DNA from: Cyanodermella asteris
Lineage: Eukaryota > Ascomycota > Lecanoromycetes > Ostropales > Stictidaceae
Length of the DNA: 64,000 nt
NCBI GenBank assembly: GCA_900618795.1
Contig: UYJD01000012.1
Span: 336,855 to 400,854, forward strand
Reading direction: 5' to 3'
How positions within the stretch are numbered: position 1 is the stretch's first letter; every line of letters starts with the position of its first letter. Below are positions 55,114-64,000 of this stretch, in pieces. Below the pieces are notes generated by a model. That model did not search any database, had not been told where the DNA came from, and saw only the letters and a list, made by a program, of their open reading frames with translations. Both the position numbers and the translations under genes were made by a program.

Positions 55114-56464
55114 ATGGCAGGCAAGAAGGCGATTCACTTTGGCGGTGGTAACATTGGCCGTGGCTTTGTCGGCGAAAAGCTGTCGCTTTCTGGCTATGAG
55201 GTACGCTATTTCATTCCATCATGAGCTTTCTTGCACAGGTCTCCAGCTGGGCGCTTCGTTCAGATGCTCTGCCGGAGACTTGGTGGCTGGTCTGCCAGCT
55301 TCAGGTGTTCATGGCGTCATGCAAAGAACAAGGTAGCTTTAAAAGTCACTGACAGCATCGCAGGTCGTGTTCGTTGACGTCGTGGACTCGATAATCGACG
55401 CCCTTCAATCCACAAAGGAATACCACGTCAAGGAGATCGGCGAGCATGAGAAGGTCAACACAATTACAAACTACCGTGCCATCAACTCCAAGACCCACGA
55501 AAGCAATGTCATTGACGAGATCTCTTCTGCCGAGATAGTAACTTGCGCGGTTGGCCCCAAAGTCATGCAGTTCATTGCCCCAGTCATTGCGAAGGCCATC
55601 AAGAAGCGAACAAAGGCCGAGCCACTAGCTGTCATTGCCTGCGAGAACATGGTCAATGCCACCAGCGAGCTAGAAAAGCACATCAAGAACCCCAAGAACA
55701 CACCAGCCGAGGACTTGGAGAGCGTTGACAGGAAGGCTCGCTTTGCCAATTCTGCCATTGACAGAATTGTTCCCGCGCAGCCAGACGACGCAGGTCTTGA
55801 TATCACCATTGAGGCTTTCTTTGAGTGGTGTGTTGAGTCAAGTCCCTGGACCAAGAACAATGAGCAGCATCCGGAAATTCAGGCCGTGCACTGGGTTAAG
55901 GACCTGGAGCCATACATTGAGCGCAAGTTGTACACTGTCAACACTTCGCATGCCACAGCTGCCTACTACGGCCATCATCACAAGGTCCGCACAATTCACG
56001 AGACCATGGCTAACCCCGAGCTGCGTGCTATCGTTCTCGCGGCTGTGGAGGAGACCAGCGCTTTGATCGTCGACAAGCACGGCATTCCGGAAGCGGAGCA
56101 GAAGGAGTACCGCGAGAAGATCATCAAGCGTATCAGCAACCCATACCTCGAAGATGTCGTGGAGCGTGTCGGCCGTGCGCCCCTGCGCAAGCTGGGTCGC
56201 ATGGAGCGTTTCATCGGCCCCGCCCAGCCGCTTGCAGAAGCAGGAAAGCCGCACAAGACCCTGCTGGGTGCCATTGAGATGGCTTTCCGCTTCCGGGACG
56301 CTACTGATGACAAGGGTCAGATTGATGACGAGTCGGTCGAGCTGTCTCGCATGCTCAAAACCGAGAAGCCGGAGGAGATTGTTAAGAAGGTCTGTGGCCT
56401 GACGGAGAAGGACAAGCTCTTTTCTGAGGTTGTTGAGGTTGTCAAAAAGGTCCAGAGCAGTTAG
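55114..56464 (+). CDS. mpdA: Mannitol-1-phosphate 5-dehydrogenase
   Basis: NAD-dependent reduction of fructose-6-phosphate to mannitol-1-phosphate, first step of fungal mannitol synthesis. Exons 55114..55200 and 55364..56464 give 395 residues, a normal family length. Exon 1 holds the Rossmann motif [20 protein letters not shown], and the 163-bp intron (GTACGC, CGCAG) leads to [15 protein letters not shown]. The polyol-specific long-chain dehydrogenase signature K-x4-N-x2-H is visible in [18 protein letters not shown], with Lys, Asn and His in place. Other blocks are [17 protein letters not shown] and [23 protein letters not shown]-rich leader suggests strong expression. The gene stands alone, without a mannitol-2-dehydrogenase nearby. 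Confidence 0.96.
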
Positions 56465-57746
56465 ATGATTTGCACTCCTGATACCCTGTCATGTTTCAAA
56501 AGACCTGCACAAAACTTCAGCCACTTGTATAACCTAGTTAGCGGTTGACTCGACAACTGTTGCATTTCCAGCAGTGTCACGTCCATGCCAAGGCTAAAAT
56601 GAACGATCCCAATGATGATCAGACTTTGTCATATTCCATTCCGTTGCGCTTTGCTATTATCGAGTTGTCTACTATTTTGCATACCCACCTAGGCATTTTC
56701 GATATTCATGCGTGTGAGCGACCTCAGTTCCGACTTTGATGTACGTGCTGTTCTTGATCAGAATACTGCGGCTGAACTGCCATGCGATTCCTCGAAGTTG
56801 CTTTTAGCTTTTCATGTGCACAGGGCTAGGCCTTTCCTGGAGTTGGTGCACTTGAGGCTCTTAGCGCCCCATTCCTTCAACATTCTTCCTAGGTCAGATG
56901 TGAAAAGGTCGGATTCAGAGACCGGATTCATGGATTGCTTTGACATTGCATGGCTGTTGGACTACGTCCCGCTAGTCGGTACCTATTCTATGGCTTGCTT
57001 GGGTTACTGAATCTTTGCAACCGACTACACTGCGATCAGCAGCATCTCGACCGTTGAGACGCCACTGTGCAGTATGCAGTGCTTCCCCTTTGAGCCGGTG
57101 ATCCCAATCTCCCCGGCCATCTCGAATCAGCAACAAATTGGCCCACCTCCGCTCGCTTTGGGACAAGCTTTGGACGTTACTGACAATGCAAGCATCACTC
57201 GACCGCCGCCTCGATGGAGCGGTCTCCAAATGCTGATCTTATTGTCCCCAGCTTCGTTCGATGTTCGGGAGACCATTGCTGTGGTGCTATGTGGCGGATT
57301 GTCGCGTCGTTTAGCGCCTGGGCGGGCCTGATCACAGTCATGAGCAATTCAATTGCCGATCCTATGGGTCACATTGGGGCCGGAACGCGTGCATGACGCG
57401 AGCGACAGCAATTCTGTGGGCGAAAGGGCCGTGTTCGCCATCAGGAGACCCTGTCTGGAGAGGTTGTTGATGTTGGGTCGAACCGCCGTCGATGCTGGCG
57501 ACTACCCTACGATTGTGGTTGAATGGGGTCCATGTCTTACAAGCGTTTGCTCACTGGAGCAACGAATGCTGACGATGTCCCACCGGTCATCCGCGTCTGG
57601 CAGACGCAAAACTTGACCGTTTGTTCGACGAGCTCATGGCTTCACCTCGTGATGGTGGCCTCTCAGAACGCTGGAATAGCTGTGAGGTCGCATGCGTGGG
57701 TTTGCTGCAAATTCTGACGACGGACCGTGACATTGTCGTAGATGCT
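56465..57746. other. Convergent intergenic region, no gene recognised
   Basis: 1.3 kb between the 3' ends of the mannitol gene and PRP9/SF3a3. Several short frames on both strands (85-100 codons) with no motif. The stretch 57400-57720 looks somewhat coding-like in composition but breaks frame repeatedly and was not recognised. Confidence 0.5.
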
Positions 57747-59316
57747 TCACAGCAAGCCTTGCTTCTGAAGATCGTAGTATACCTTCTCCGGCATGACATT
57801 GCCTCCGGCGTCCTCCATCTCCACGACATTCTCGACCTTCTTCTTTTCTGAGCTCTTGTCTCGCTGCAGCTTATCCCACAGCTTCAGGGCCTCATCAATC
57901 TTGGTGATCTCACGGAACATGCTGGTATTGGTAATGCCCAGGCACTTCAGGCCGTACACATGTCGGCCCTCGCCAAAGTGCTTGTCGAAGGCACGCCGAC
58001 CCATATACACGAAGTTGCCACAAATCTCGCAGGGGAACTCGACACCCAAGCCATGTAACTTGTACAGCCAGTACGGAATGGGTCGGCCATCCCAAGCCAG
58101 CGGCAGCTTGAGAGGGTTGTAGATCTTCTCCTCACCGTCCTCGTCGTCCGACTCTGCCGCGGTGGCAGCAGCCCCTTGGGCATCCATCGCGTAAAGTGCT
58201 TCGAGCTCTTGCTGTCGTTCCTTCTCAGTCATGCCTTGCTTGCGCTCCACATTGACTCGCGTGTCTGTTCTTGTCGCGCTCATCGCGCTGGACAAGCGAG
58301 AGACTCGAAATTCTCGCTCGGCAATGGCACGATCTTTCAGCTTTTGCACAGACGGACCTCCTGCCACGGCCCCGCTAGGCGCTTCAGCACCATTGGTGCC
58401 CTCTTGCTTGCGGGCTTCTGCAGCCTTGATGTGTTTCTTGCCAGTGAGATGTGCTTTGTATACGTTGTCGTTCTTGAACTCTCTTTGGCAGTCTGGGCAC
58501 CATATACCCTCGCCTGACCCCTCAGTCGTGGGAGCTTTTGCCGAAGCCACCTCTTTGCCCCAGCCAGGGACCTCGTCGGCTGCCCATGCCTTTTCGAACT
58601 CATCCTCTATCGACTGGAAGAGCTTGTCAAGATCTTCGAGTGGTCGTGTCCGCTTCATGAAGTCCTCCAGGTATGCGGCTAGCCGGCCGACATAACTGAA
58701 CCACTGGTCTTTCCGCTTGTTGGCTTTCGTGACGGGACACGCGGGAAGGGTAAACTTGTCGAACATGTCCAAGTATTGTATATACGACAGTCTCCTGACG
58801 CCGTTGACGTCCGGCTGGTTCAAATACTCCTCATGCAGCACAGTCAAATCAAAGAACTTCCCCCAAGCCTCCTCACCAGTGAACATAGCATCGACCTCCG
58901 AGGTTGCCGGCTCGCCTTCGGCGGGTATCTTCCTCTTATATGCACGATCCAAGTTCTCGACCTGCTCGTTCGGGTAGCGTCTATGAAATTCCTTAATGCC
59001 GCTCAGCTGTTTGTAGAACTCGTCGAAAGGATCGCCAGTGGAGATGGCTTGCAACTCGCGGGATCGCGCTTCCGTGTCATTGTAGATGTCGCGAAGCCGT
59101 CGGGACTGATCCTCGATTCGCCCCAGAAACTTGGCGACCTGATGGTCCCTGTCTAGCCTCTCTCGAATCTGTAGGCGCATTAGCTTTATGATCTCGTGCG
59201 CTGGTGCGGAGGATCCAAGTACGTACGTTGCGCGGTTCTTCAGCAGCCCTATCAGCAATAGCTGCCTCTAGCCGCTCAAGATCCTCATGTGTGCCTCGCG
59301 TATCTTCCAAGATCAT
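57747..59316 (-). CDS. PRP9: Splicing factor 3A subunit 3 (SF3a60 / Prp9)
   Basis: U2 snRNP component needed for prespliceosome assembly. Exons are complement(59227..59316) and complement(57747..59168), 503 residues (human SF3A3 is 501). Exon 1 encodes MILEDTRGTHEDLERLEAAI and ends EEPRN; exon 2 resumes IRERLDRDHQVAKFLGRIED. A second AG 15 bases earlier would add LMRLQ in frame. Conserved blocks are FYKQLSGIKEFHRRYPNE, RLSYIQYLDMFDKF, YLEDFMKRTRPL and EFEKAWAADEVPGWGKE. A U1-type C2H2 zinc finger (WCPDCQREFKNDNVYKAHLT) and the highly conserved C-terminal finger region follow (LPLAWDGRPIPYWLYKLHGL, CEICGNFVYMGRRAFDKHF). It is divergent from FAL1. Confidence 0.96.
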
Positions 59317-59529
59317 ACTGCCCGGTTTTGAGAAATGTGTGGAGGAGTGCAAGCTTGAACGTTGACTTGATACCCGCGACGAAGCATTGGAGCTCCAGCA
59401 AAATTCCGCCCAATCGGGTCGCAGTTTGCTCCGCAAGGCTTCACTAAATGTTTGCAAGAGCTCCTCTCCAAATCCTCACCACACAGCACAACAACCTCTC
59501 CCCCACAACGACCTCCGAACTCGATCAAC
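59317..59529. promoter_or_regulatory. 213-bp bidirectional promoter between PRP9/SF3a3 and FAL1
   Basis: Only 213 bases separate the two divergent ATG codons, so the two genes must share or closely juxtapose promoter elements. The FAL1 side is C/A-rich (ACAACCTCTCCCCCACAACG); no clear TATA box was seen. Confidence 0.65.
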
Positions 59530-60830
59530 ATGGCCGAAGGTATCGATAGAAAGAATGATGGTGAGTCTCTTCGCCCGCGACTTGTGTCAGAGATACTAAC
59601 ACACGCCCAGAGAGGATGGAGTTCTCCACCTCGAAGGAGGTCACCGTTGCGCCAACTTTCGAGGCTATGCAGTTGAAAGAAAATCTTCTTCGCGGAATCT
59701 ATGCATATGGCTACGAATCTCCTTCGGCAGTCCAGTCCCGAGCCATTGTCCAGATCTGCAAAGGCCGCGACACAATTGCCCAAGCACAATCAGGCACTGG
59801 CAAGACCGCAACCTTCTCCATCAGTATGCTCCAGACCATCGACACAGCGGTTAGGGAGACCCAAGCCCTTGTATTGTCGCCTACCCGCGAGCTCGCGACT
59901 CAAATCCAGTCCGTCGTCATGGCTCTGGGCGACTACATGAACGTACAATGCCATGCCTGCATCGGAGGAACGAATGTCGGCGAGGACATTCGTAAGCTGG
60001 AATACGGACAACACATTGTATCAGGCACCCCGGGAAGAGTCGCGGACATGATCAGACGCCGAAACTTGCGAACCAGGAACATCAAGATACTTGTGCTTGA
60101 CGAAGCCGATGAGCTCCTCAACCGCGGTTTTCGTGAGCAGATTTACGACGTGTATCGTTATCTCCCTCCAGCTACCCAGGTCGTCATTGTTAGCGCGACT
60201 CTACCATACGACGTTCTAGACATGACCACCAAGTTCATGACGGACCCAGTTCGCATTCTTGTCAAGCGTGACGAGTTGACCTTGGAAGGCCTGAAGCAAT
60301 ATTTCATTGCTGTCGAGAAGGAGGAGTGGAAGTTTGATACTCTGTGCGACCTGTACGACACCCTGACTATCACACAGGCCGTCATTTTCTGCAATACCCG
60401 GCGTAAGGTCGACTGGCTTACGGACAAGATGCGCGAGGCCAACTTCACAGTCAGCAGCATGCACGGTGAGATGCCGCAGAAGGAGCGAGACAGCATTATG
60501 CAGGACTTTCGCCAAGGCAATTCGCGCGTTCTGATCTCAACCGATGTATGGGCTCGTGGTATCGATGTGCAGCAGGTCTCGTTGGTGATCAACTACGATC
60601 TTCCCAGTAATCGTGAGAATTATATCCACCGCATCGGCAGGAGTGGCAGGTTTGGACGCAAGGGTGTGGCAATTAACTTTGTCACCACCGAAGATGTCAG
60701 GATTCTGCGTGATATCGAGTGTAAGTGTTGCCGTAAGGGAGCTTCAGAAACTTTGACTGACCACTTTTCAGTGTTCTACTCGACACAGATTGATGAGATG
60801 CCCATGAATGTTGCTGACCTTCTGACTTGA
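59530..60830 (+). CDS. FAL1: ATP-dependent RNA helicase FAL1 / eIF4A-III
   Basis: DEAD-box helicase related to eIF4A3, the anchor of the exon-junction complex; the yeast member acts in 18S rRNA maturation. Exons 59530..59560, 59611..60720 and 60772..60830 give 399 residues, the usual fungal length. Exon 1 is [10 protein letters not shown] plus one base. Helicase motifs: Q motif ([12 protein letters not shown]), I (AQSGTGKT), Ia (SPTRELATQ), GG, Ib (TPGR), II ([14 protein letters not shown]), III (SAT), IV (VIFCNTR), V ([14 protein letters not shown]) and VI ([13 protein letters not shown]). The terminal exon gives [18 protein letters not shown], typical of eIF4A3. The last intron is 51 bp, a multiple of three, with no in-frame stop, so unspliced transcripts would encode a 17-residue insert. 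Confidence 0.96.
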
Positions 60831-61312
60831 TTTTGAGGTCAACACGACGTCGGGTATGGCAAGGTTGTTATTGTGGAGGAAACGGGCAGCTAGCCAATGT
60901 GAGCGACGACATCATGGGATGATTCCTAGTAGTATGCGACCATACTAACGGCGTTTGCACCAGGAAACAAGTTTATTCGCAATCTACCAACGATGCCGTT
61001 CCGACGCACTTTTTCCATCATAGACGTCCTTCACGACCTCATATTGCAAGCTCTTCGAATGGAGCAAACACGCGGTGAGTTTCCCATCCCACGATCCGAT
61101 CACCTTGTTCATCTTGCGCTTCCTTTAGCACTTCGAGTTGTGGAGGCTTTCTTTGTAGCGATTGACGCGGTTCATGGGCGGTCTATCAAGACCAAACACC
61201 CACAAAAGCATATTTGCGTCGATCGAAGGTAGGTTCGTATTTGCTGTTGCGATCGTATCGTTGTTGTCGATTGTTTCATGCTATCTGGTCTCACGGTGGC
61301 TTCCGTCCGCAC
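60831..61312. other. Convergent spacer, nothing recognised
   Basis: Between FAL1 and the old-yellow-enzyme gene. A 79-codon frame at 60993-61232 starts with a good-looking ATG but has no domain and lies in the 3' flanks of both genes. Confidence 0.5.
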
Positions 61313-62653
61313 TTATACAGTTCCGTATGGCGCAGGATTCCAGCTGTTTAGATCGACGTATCCGAACTCCTTGCCTTCCTTGTCGTCGCCCAATTTCTTC
61401 TGCCAAACGCCGACGTCTTTCAAAAGGATGTCAACATTGTCTTTGACAGACAAGTCAATCGGCTCGTGGTCTTTACCGATCTGTCGGATTTGCGTTCCAG
61501 CTGCGACGTTGCCAATGCCAAAGTCATCCGGGTCGAGCTGCAACTGCGCAGCGCCCATAGCTGACCCCTCCAGCATATCCTTGGGCAAATGCGGTTCTTG
61601 CGTAGCAGGACGGGCAAAGCTAACGCCATCCACGGTGTCAAGGGCTTTCACCATAGCACCAGCTGTTCTCAAGCCACCGCAAACATATGACTTGGTCTTC
61701 GACAACGCTGGCGCAATTAATTCCGCAAACTCGAGGAAATAGCTCTCTCGCTTCTTCGTGCTCTCGCGCTTGTGCTTGAAGGCCAGCGACTCGTACGTGC
61801 CACCGCTGAGCTCGACGAAGTCAAATGAATTCTTTTCAAGCAAAGCACAGAGCTCCTTGGCATCTTCTGGGGTGAAGCCCTTGTCTTGGAATTCCACCGA
61901 ATTGAGCTTGATTCCCAGGATGAATTTCGAGGCCGTACGCTTGCGAACGGCCTCTCCAATTTCCGTGATGATACGGGCACGGTTCTCAAGGCTGCCACCA
62001 TAGTTGTCCGTACGTCGGTTGGTGGTTGGCGAGAGGAATTGTGCGAGCAAATATCCATGTGCTCCATGCAGCTCGACTCCATCCCAGCCGGCTTTTTGCA
62101 AGTACTCTGCAGCGTGAGCAAAGCCATCCACGACCTTATCAATATCCTCCTGTGTGGCGGCCTTTGGCTTGGCGAAATTCATTCCCAGGACTGTTCCCTC
62201 GAGCTGCACATCACTCGCTGAGATGGGCTTCGAGTTGATGAGCTCCTCAACCTGTCGGCCGGGATGCGACAGCTGGCCTACAAACAGCGAACCATGCTTC
62301 TTCGACTGAGTGGCCATTTCTTTGAATGCTTCAAACCTCTCACCAGAAAACGGTGAACCATGGGGGATGATCGGGTTGCCCTTTGCCTCGAGCTGGTCGT
62401 AATCGATCATGAGGTTTCCACTGAGAATAACGCCATATTGACCCTCGCCCCAGCGCTTGTAGACGTTGATCAGGTTTTTGGAAGGGACACCTCGGGCTTC
62501 AAAATTTGTGGGATCCCAGGAGGACAGGCGCTCGGTCATGGCCGCCTTCATGAACCGATTCTGCGCTGTCTGGCCGGAGAATTCGAAGTGAAGGGGCTGG
62601 CCGAGTTTGGAGACGTCGGCATCCTCGGACGGATAGCGATTTTGGATCGTCAT
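61313..62653 (-). CDS. NADH:flavin oxidoreductase, old yellow enzyme family
   Basis: FMN-dependent ene-reductase, TIM barrel, single exon, 446 residues from MTIQNRYPSEDADVSKLGQP (the frame upstream of this has no earlier ATG). OYE features: NRFMKAAMTERLS near residues 40-50 (flavin-binding first strand), LFVGQLSHPGRQ, and the substrate/FMN signature ELHGAHGYLLAQFLSPTTNR followed by RTDNYGGSLENRAR. LNSVEFQDKGF and the phosphate-site region SYVCGGLRTAGAMVKAL, then DGVSFARP, complete the barrel. HGAH in the active-site motif matches the bacterial-like/YqjM-related and fungal 'NADH:flavin oxidoreductase' subclass rather than classical yeast OYE1. Physiological substrate unknown; such enzymes occur in detoxification and secondary metabolism. 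Confidence 0.93.
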   Translation of the reverse strand: MTIQNRYPSEDADVSKLGQPLHFEFSGQTAQNRFMKAAMTERLSSWDPTNFEARGVPSKNLINVYKRWGEGQYGVILSGNLMIDYDQLEAKGNPIIPHGSPFSGERFEAFKEMATQSKKHGSLFVGQLSHPGRQVEELINSKPISASDVQLEGTVLGMNFAKPKAATQEDIDKVVDGFAHAAEYLQKAGWDGVELHGAHGYLLAQFLSPTTNRRTDNYGGSLENRARIITEIGEAVRKRTASKFILGIKLNSVEFQDKGFTPEDAKELCALLEKNSFDFVELSGGTYESLAFKHKRESTKKRESYFLEFAELIAPALSKTKSYVCGGLRTAGAMVKALDTVDGVSFARPATQEPHLPKDMLEGSAMGAAQLQLDPDDFGIGNVAAGTQIRQIGKDHEPIDLSVKDNVDILLKDVGVWQKKLGDDKEGKEFGYVDLNSWNPAPYGTV

Positions 62654-63316
62654 GGTGAACGAAATCGTTTGAGAAAAGTCCAAGGTGTCTGATTCTATCG
62701 CTCAAAGAGGGATAAGAGATTTGGTCGAGGTGAACAATGCAATGGGATACGAGAAGTCCACTAGAGGTGAGTCGATAGTGAAAGAGAATCCAGAGCCCGG
62801 AAATACAACGAAACGTTCAGCATATACCACTGACGAAACTTGTCCAGCACTTGTGGTTTGTCAGGGTCATCCTTCTCCACAGGTTCGATGACGCAGGTTG
62901 ACCGAATGTTTACACATGGCTTATCAACAAGCAACCGCAAGGGTTTTCACGCTCCCTGCGAAGCATCATCGAGCTTCGATATGGGAATTTGACGGATGCC
63001 CGGGCTCACACTCCGACCTCACGTCATAAGGACTCGCCCCTTTTGCTCAACTTCCTGTTCCATGTTAGCGTTCCCGCTGCTGCGCCTCCGAAAGTCAGAG
63101 GGCGAGGAAGGTCACTGCCTGCTCATGTCAAGAAGCGCTGGAATGAAGATGCATATGCAAGCGAGCACGGAAGGGCGCACTACATCGATCTATTGCTGTC
63201 ACATATTAGGTCATTACTCATAATGTACACGACTGAATGATCCCCTTTTGACATGGAGTCTGCAAATATAGCCCTCCAATTCGTCCAGCTCCCGACATAG
63301 ACTCAAGTTGACCTTT
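62654..63316. other. Spacer upstream of the OYE gene, nothing recognised
   Basis: Promoter of the OYE gene and 3' flank of the ankyrin gene. Short unrecognised frames only. Confidence 0.5.
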
Positions 63317-64000
63317 TTAACCCTTCAGCACATCCTTGATTCTCTCCATGTGTTTTTCTTTGTCGAAGGTCTCCGCCCCTGAGCCAGCTAATCCCTTCCA
63401 CTTGGGCGTCTGGTATCCAGGTCCGTTCAGTATCCAATCCAGCGGTCGCCGCCCCTGATCGTCCCGACTCTGCTTCTCAACACCGGCCTCAAGCAATATT
63501 CTTAAGACACGCTCCTGCGCATCGGGATCCCACTTCAAATCCTGCCTCCATGCTTTCTCCTGCGTCAAGTGCGCGCCCGCAGCCTCGTGCAATGCATTCC
63601 CCCTCGCAAGGCCCTTGTCTCTGCGATCCCATTGCAGCTGCTTCCCCGGGTACAAGGCCTTCGGATCCATGCCGTGCTCCAGCAGTACTTGAACCTTTTC
63701 CGGCGATGCCGTAGAAGCTGCAAAGTGTAGTGCCGGGTCGTCATCTGATTTCGCGCCGTGTGCAAACAGCTCCGAGAGCGTACTGGCGGGAAGATCCGGG
63801 TCCTCGGCTGCGGCGGTCAAGGGGGACATGTCATGCCCAACGTTGGGGTCGGCACCTTGAGACAGGAGGTAGCTGACGAGTGCGGCATCGCCGGAGGCGA
63901 TTGCCATGCTCAAAGTTGGGCCTATGTAGCCATGGTATTTGTTCGGGTCGAAGCCGGCGGCTTGGAGCGCTTTGATGGCTTCGATGGCATTGGGATGTTC
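63317..64000 (-). CDS. Ankyrin-repeat protein (3' part)
   Basis: The frame is open to the right window edge, so the 5' part lies outside; 227 C-terminal residues are visible. Ankyrin-type units can be read: PTLSMAIASGDAALVSYLLS then QGADPNVGHDMSPLTAAAED; DDDPALHFAASTASPEKVQV then LLEHGMDPKA; GNALHEAAG ... RVLRILLEAGVEKQSRDDQG then RRPLDWIL. This gives about four repeats with the usual A-x-x-G-x-x-x-x-V-x-x-L-L-x-x-G-A-D pattern. It ends EKHMERIKDVLKG. Such proteins are scaffolds; no other domain is visible here. An upstream exon/intron structure cannot be judged. Confidence 0.88.
   Translation of the reverse strand, partial: EHPNAIEAIKALQAAGFDPNKYHGYIGPTLSMAIASGDAALVSYLLSQGADPNVGHDMSPLTAAAEDPDLPASTLSELFAHGAKSDDDPALHFAASTASPEKVQVLLEHGMDPKALYPGKQLQWDRRDKGLARGNALHEAAGAHLTQEKAWRQDLKWDPDAQERVLRILLEAGVEKQSRDDQGRRPLDWILNGPGYQTPKWKGLAGSGAETFDKEKHMERIKDVLKG

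Noticed and set aside
57400-57720. Coding-like stretch upstream (3' side) of PRP9/SF3a3
   Set aside because: Frames are interrupted every 60-90 codons and no family could be recognised; not enough to call even a pseudogene.
60993-61232. 79-codon frame MPFRRTFSIIDVL... between FAL1 and the OYE gene
   Set aside because: No recognisable domain, lies in a convergent 3' spacer, and no supporting splice structure.

Overview
This 64 kb window looks like a chromosome segment of a filamentous ascomycete (Pezizomycotina). Gene content suggests Dothideomycetes, but that is inference and no phylogeny was run. Support comes from short spliceosomal introns (about 45-165 bp, GT..AG, several with CTAAY-like branch points), genes packed on both strands, and fungal markers: Zn2Cys6 and RFX regulators, a hydrophobin, mannitol-1-phosphate 5-dehydrogenase, a formate/nitrite transporter and SMP3. 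I assembled exon structures by hand from donor/acceptor sites, reading phase and remembered family sequences. I ran no alignment or database search.

Layout. 0-10.6 kb: 3' part of SEC61 alpha, a KHA1-type K+/H+ antiporter, a decayed cytosine deaminase, a BAR-domain protein and ribosomal protein uL2. 10.6-13.1 kb: gene-poor. 13-21.5 kb: a WHIM-type chromatin protein, VPS55 and an STH1/SNF2-class remodelling ATPase. 22.5-31.4 kb: ATG101, YOP1, an RFX regulator, N-terminal amidase NTA1 and RAD23. 31.8-39.1 kb: a YTP1-like membrane protein, RFC4, a Zn2Cys6 regulator and SDH3. 39.5-47.3 kb is the accessory-looking part: a DJ-1/PfpI protein diverging from an FNT transporter, a hydrophobin with unusual cysteine spacing, a small TIR element (MITE) and a large repetitive secreted precursor. 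48-64 kb: SMP3, a feruloyl-esterase-like enzyme, an F-box protein, mannitol-1-phosphate dehydrogenase, SF3a3/PRP9 back to back with FAL1, an old-yellow-enzyme homologue and the 3' part of an ankyrin-repeat gene.

The most interesting gene is the 645-residue cysteine-free protein at 45388-47325 (minus). It has a signal peptide and 13 Lys-Arg sites, each followed by one of four families of near-repeated short peptides. This is the architecture of a Kex2-processed repeat protein (KEP), that is, a peptide pro-hormone, repellent or RiPP-type precursor. No UstY-like tailoring enzyme is visible in the window. Most other genes are conserved housekeeping genes (translocation, translation, splicing, DNA repair and replication, autophagy, vesicle traffic, respiration). 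No rRNA, tRNA, CRISPR array, retroelement or virus-like element was recognised.
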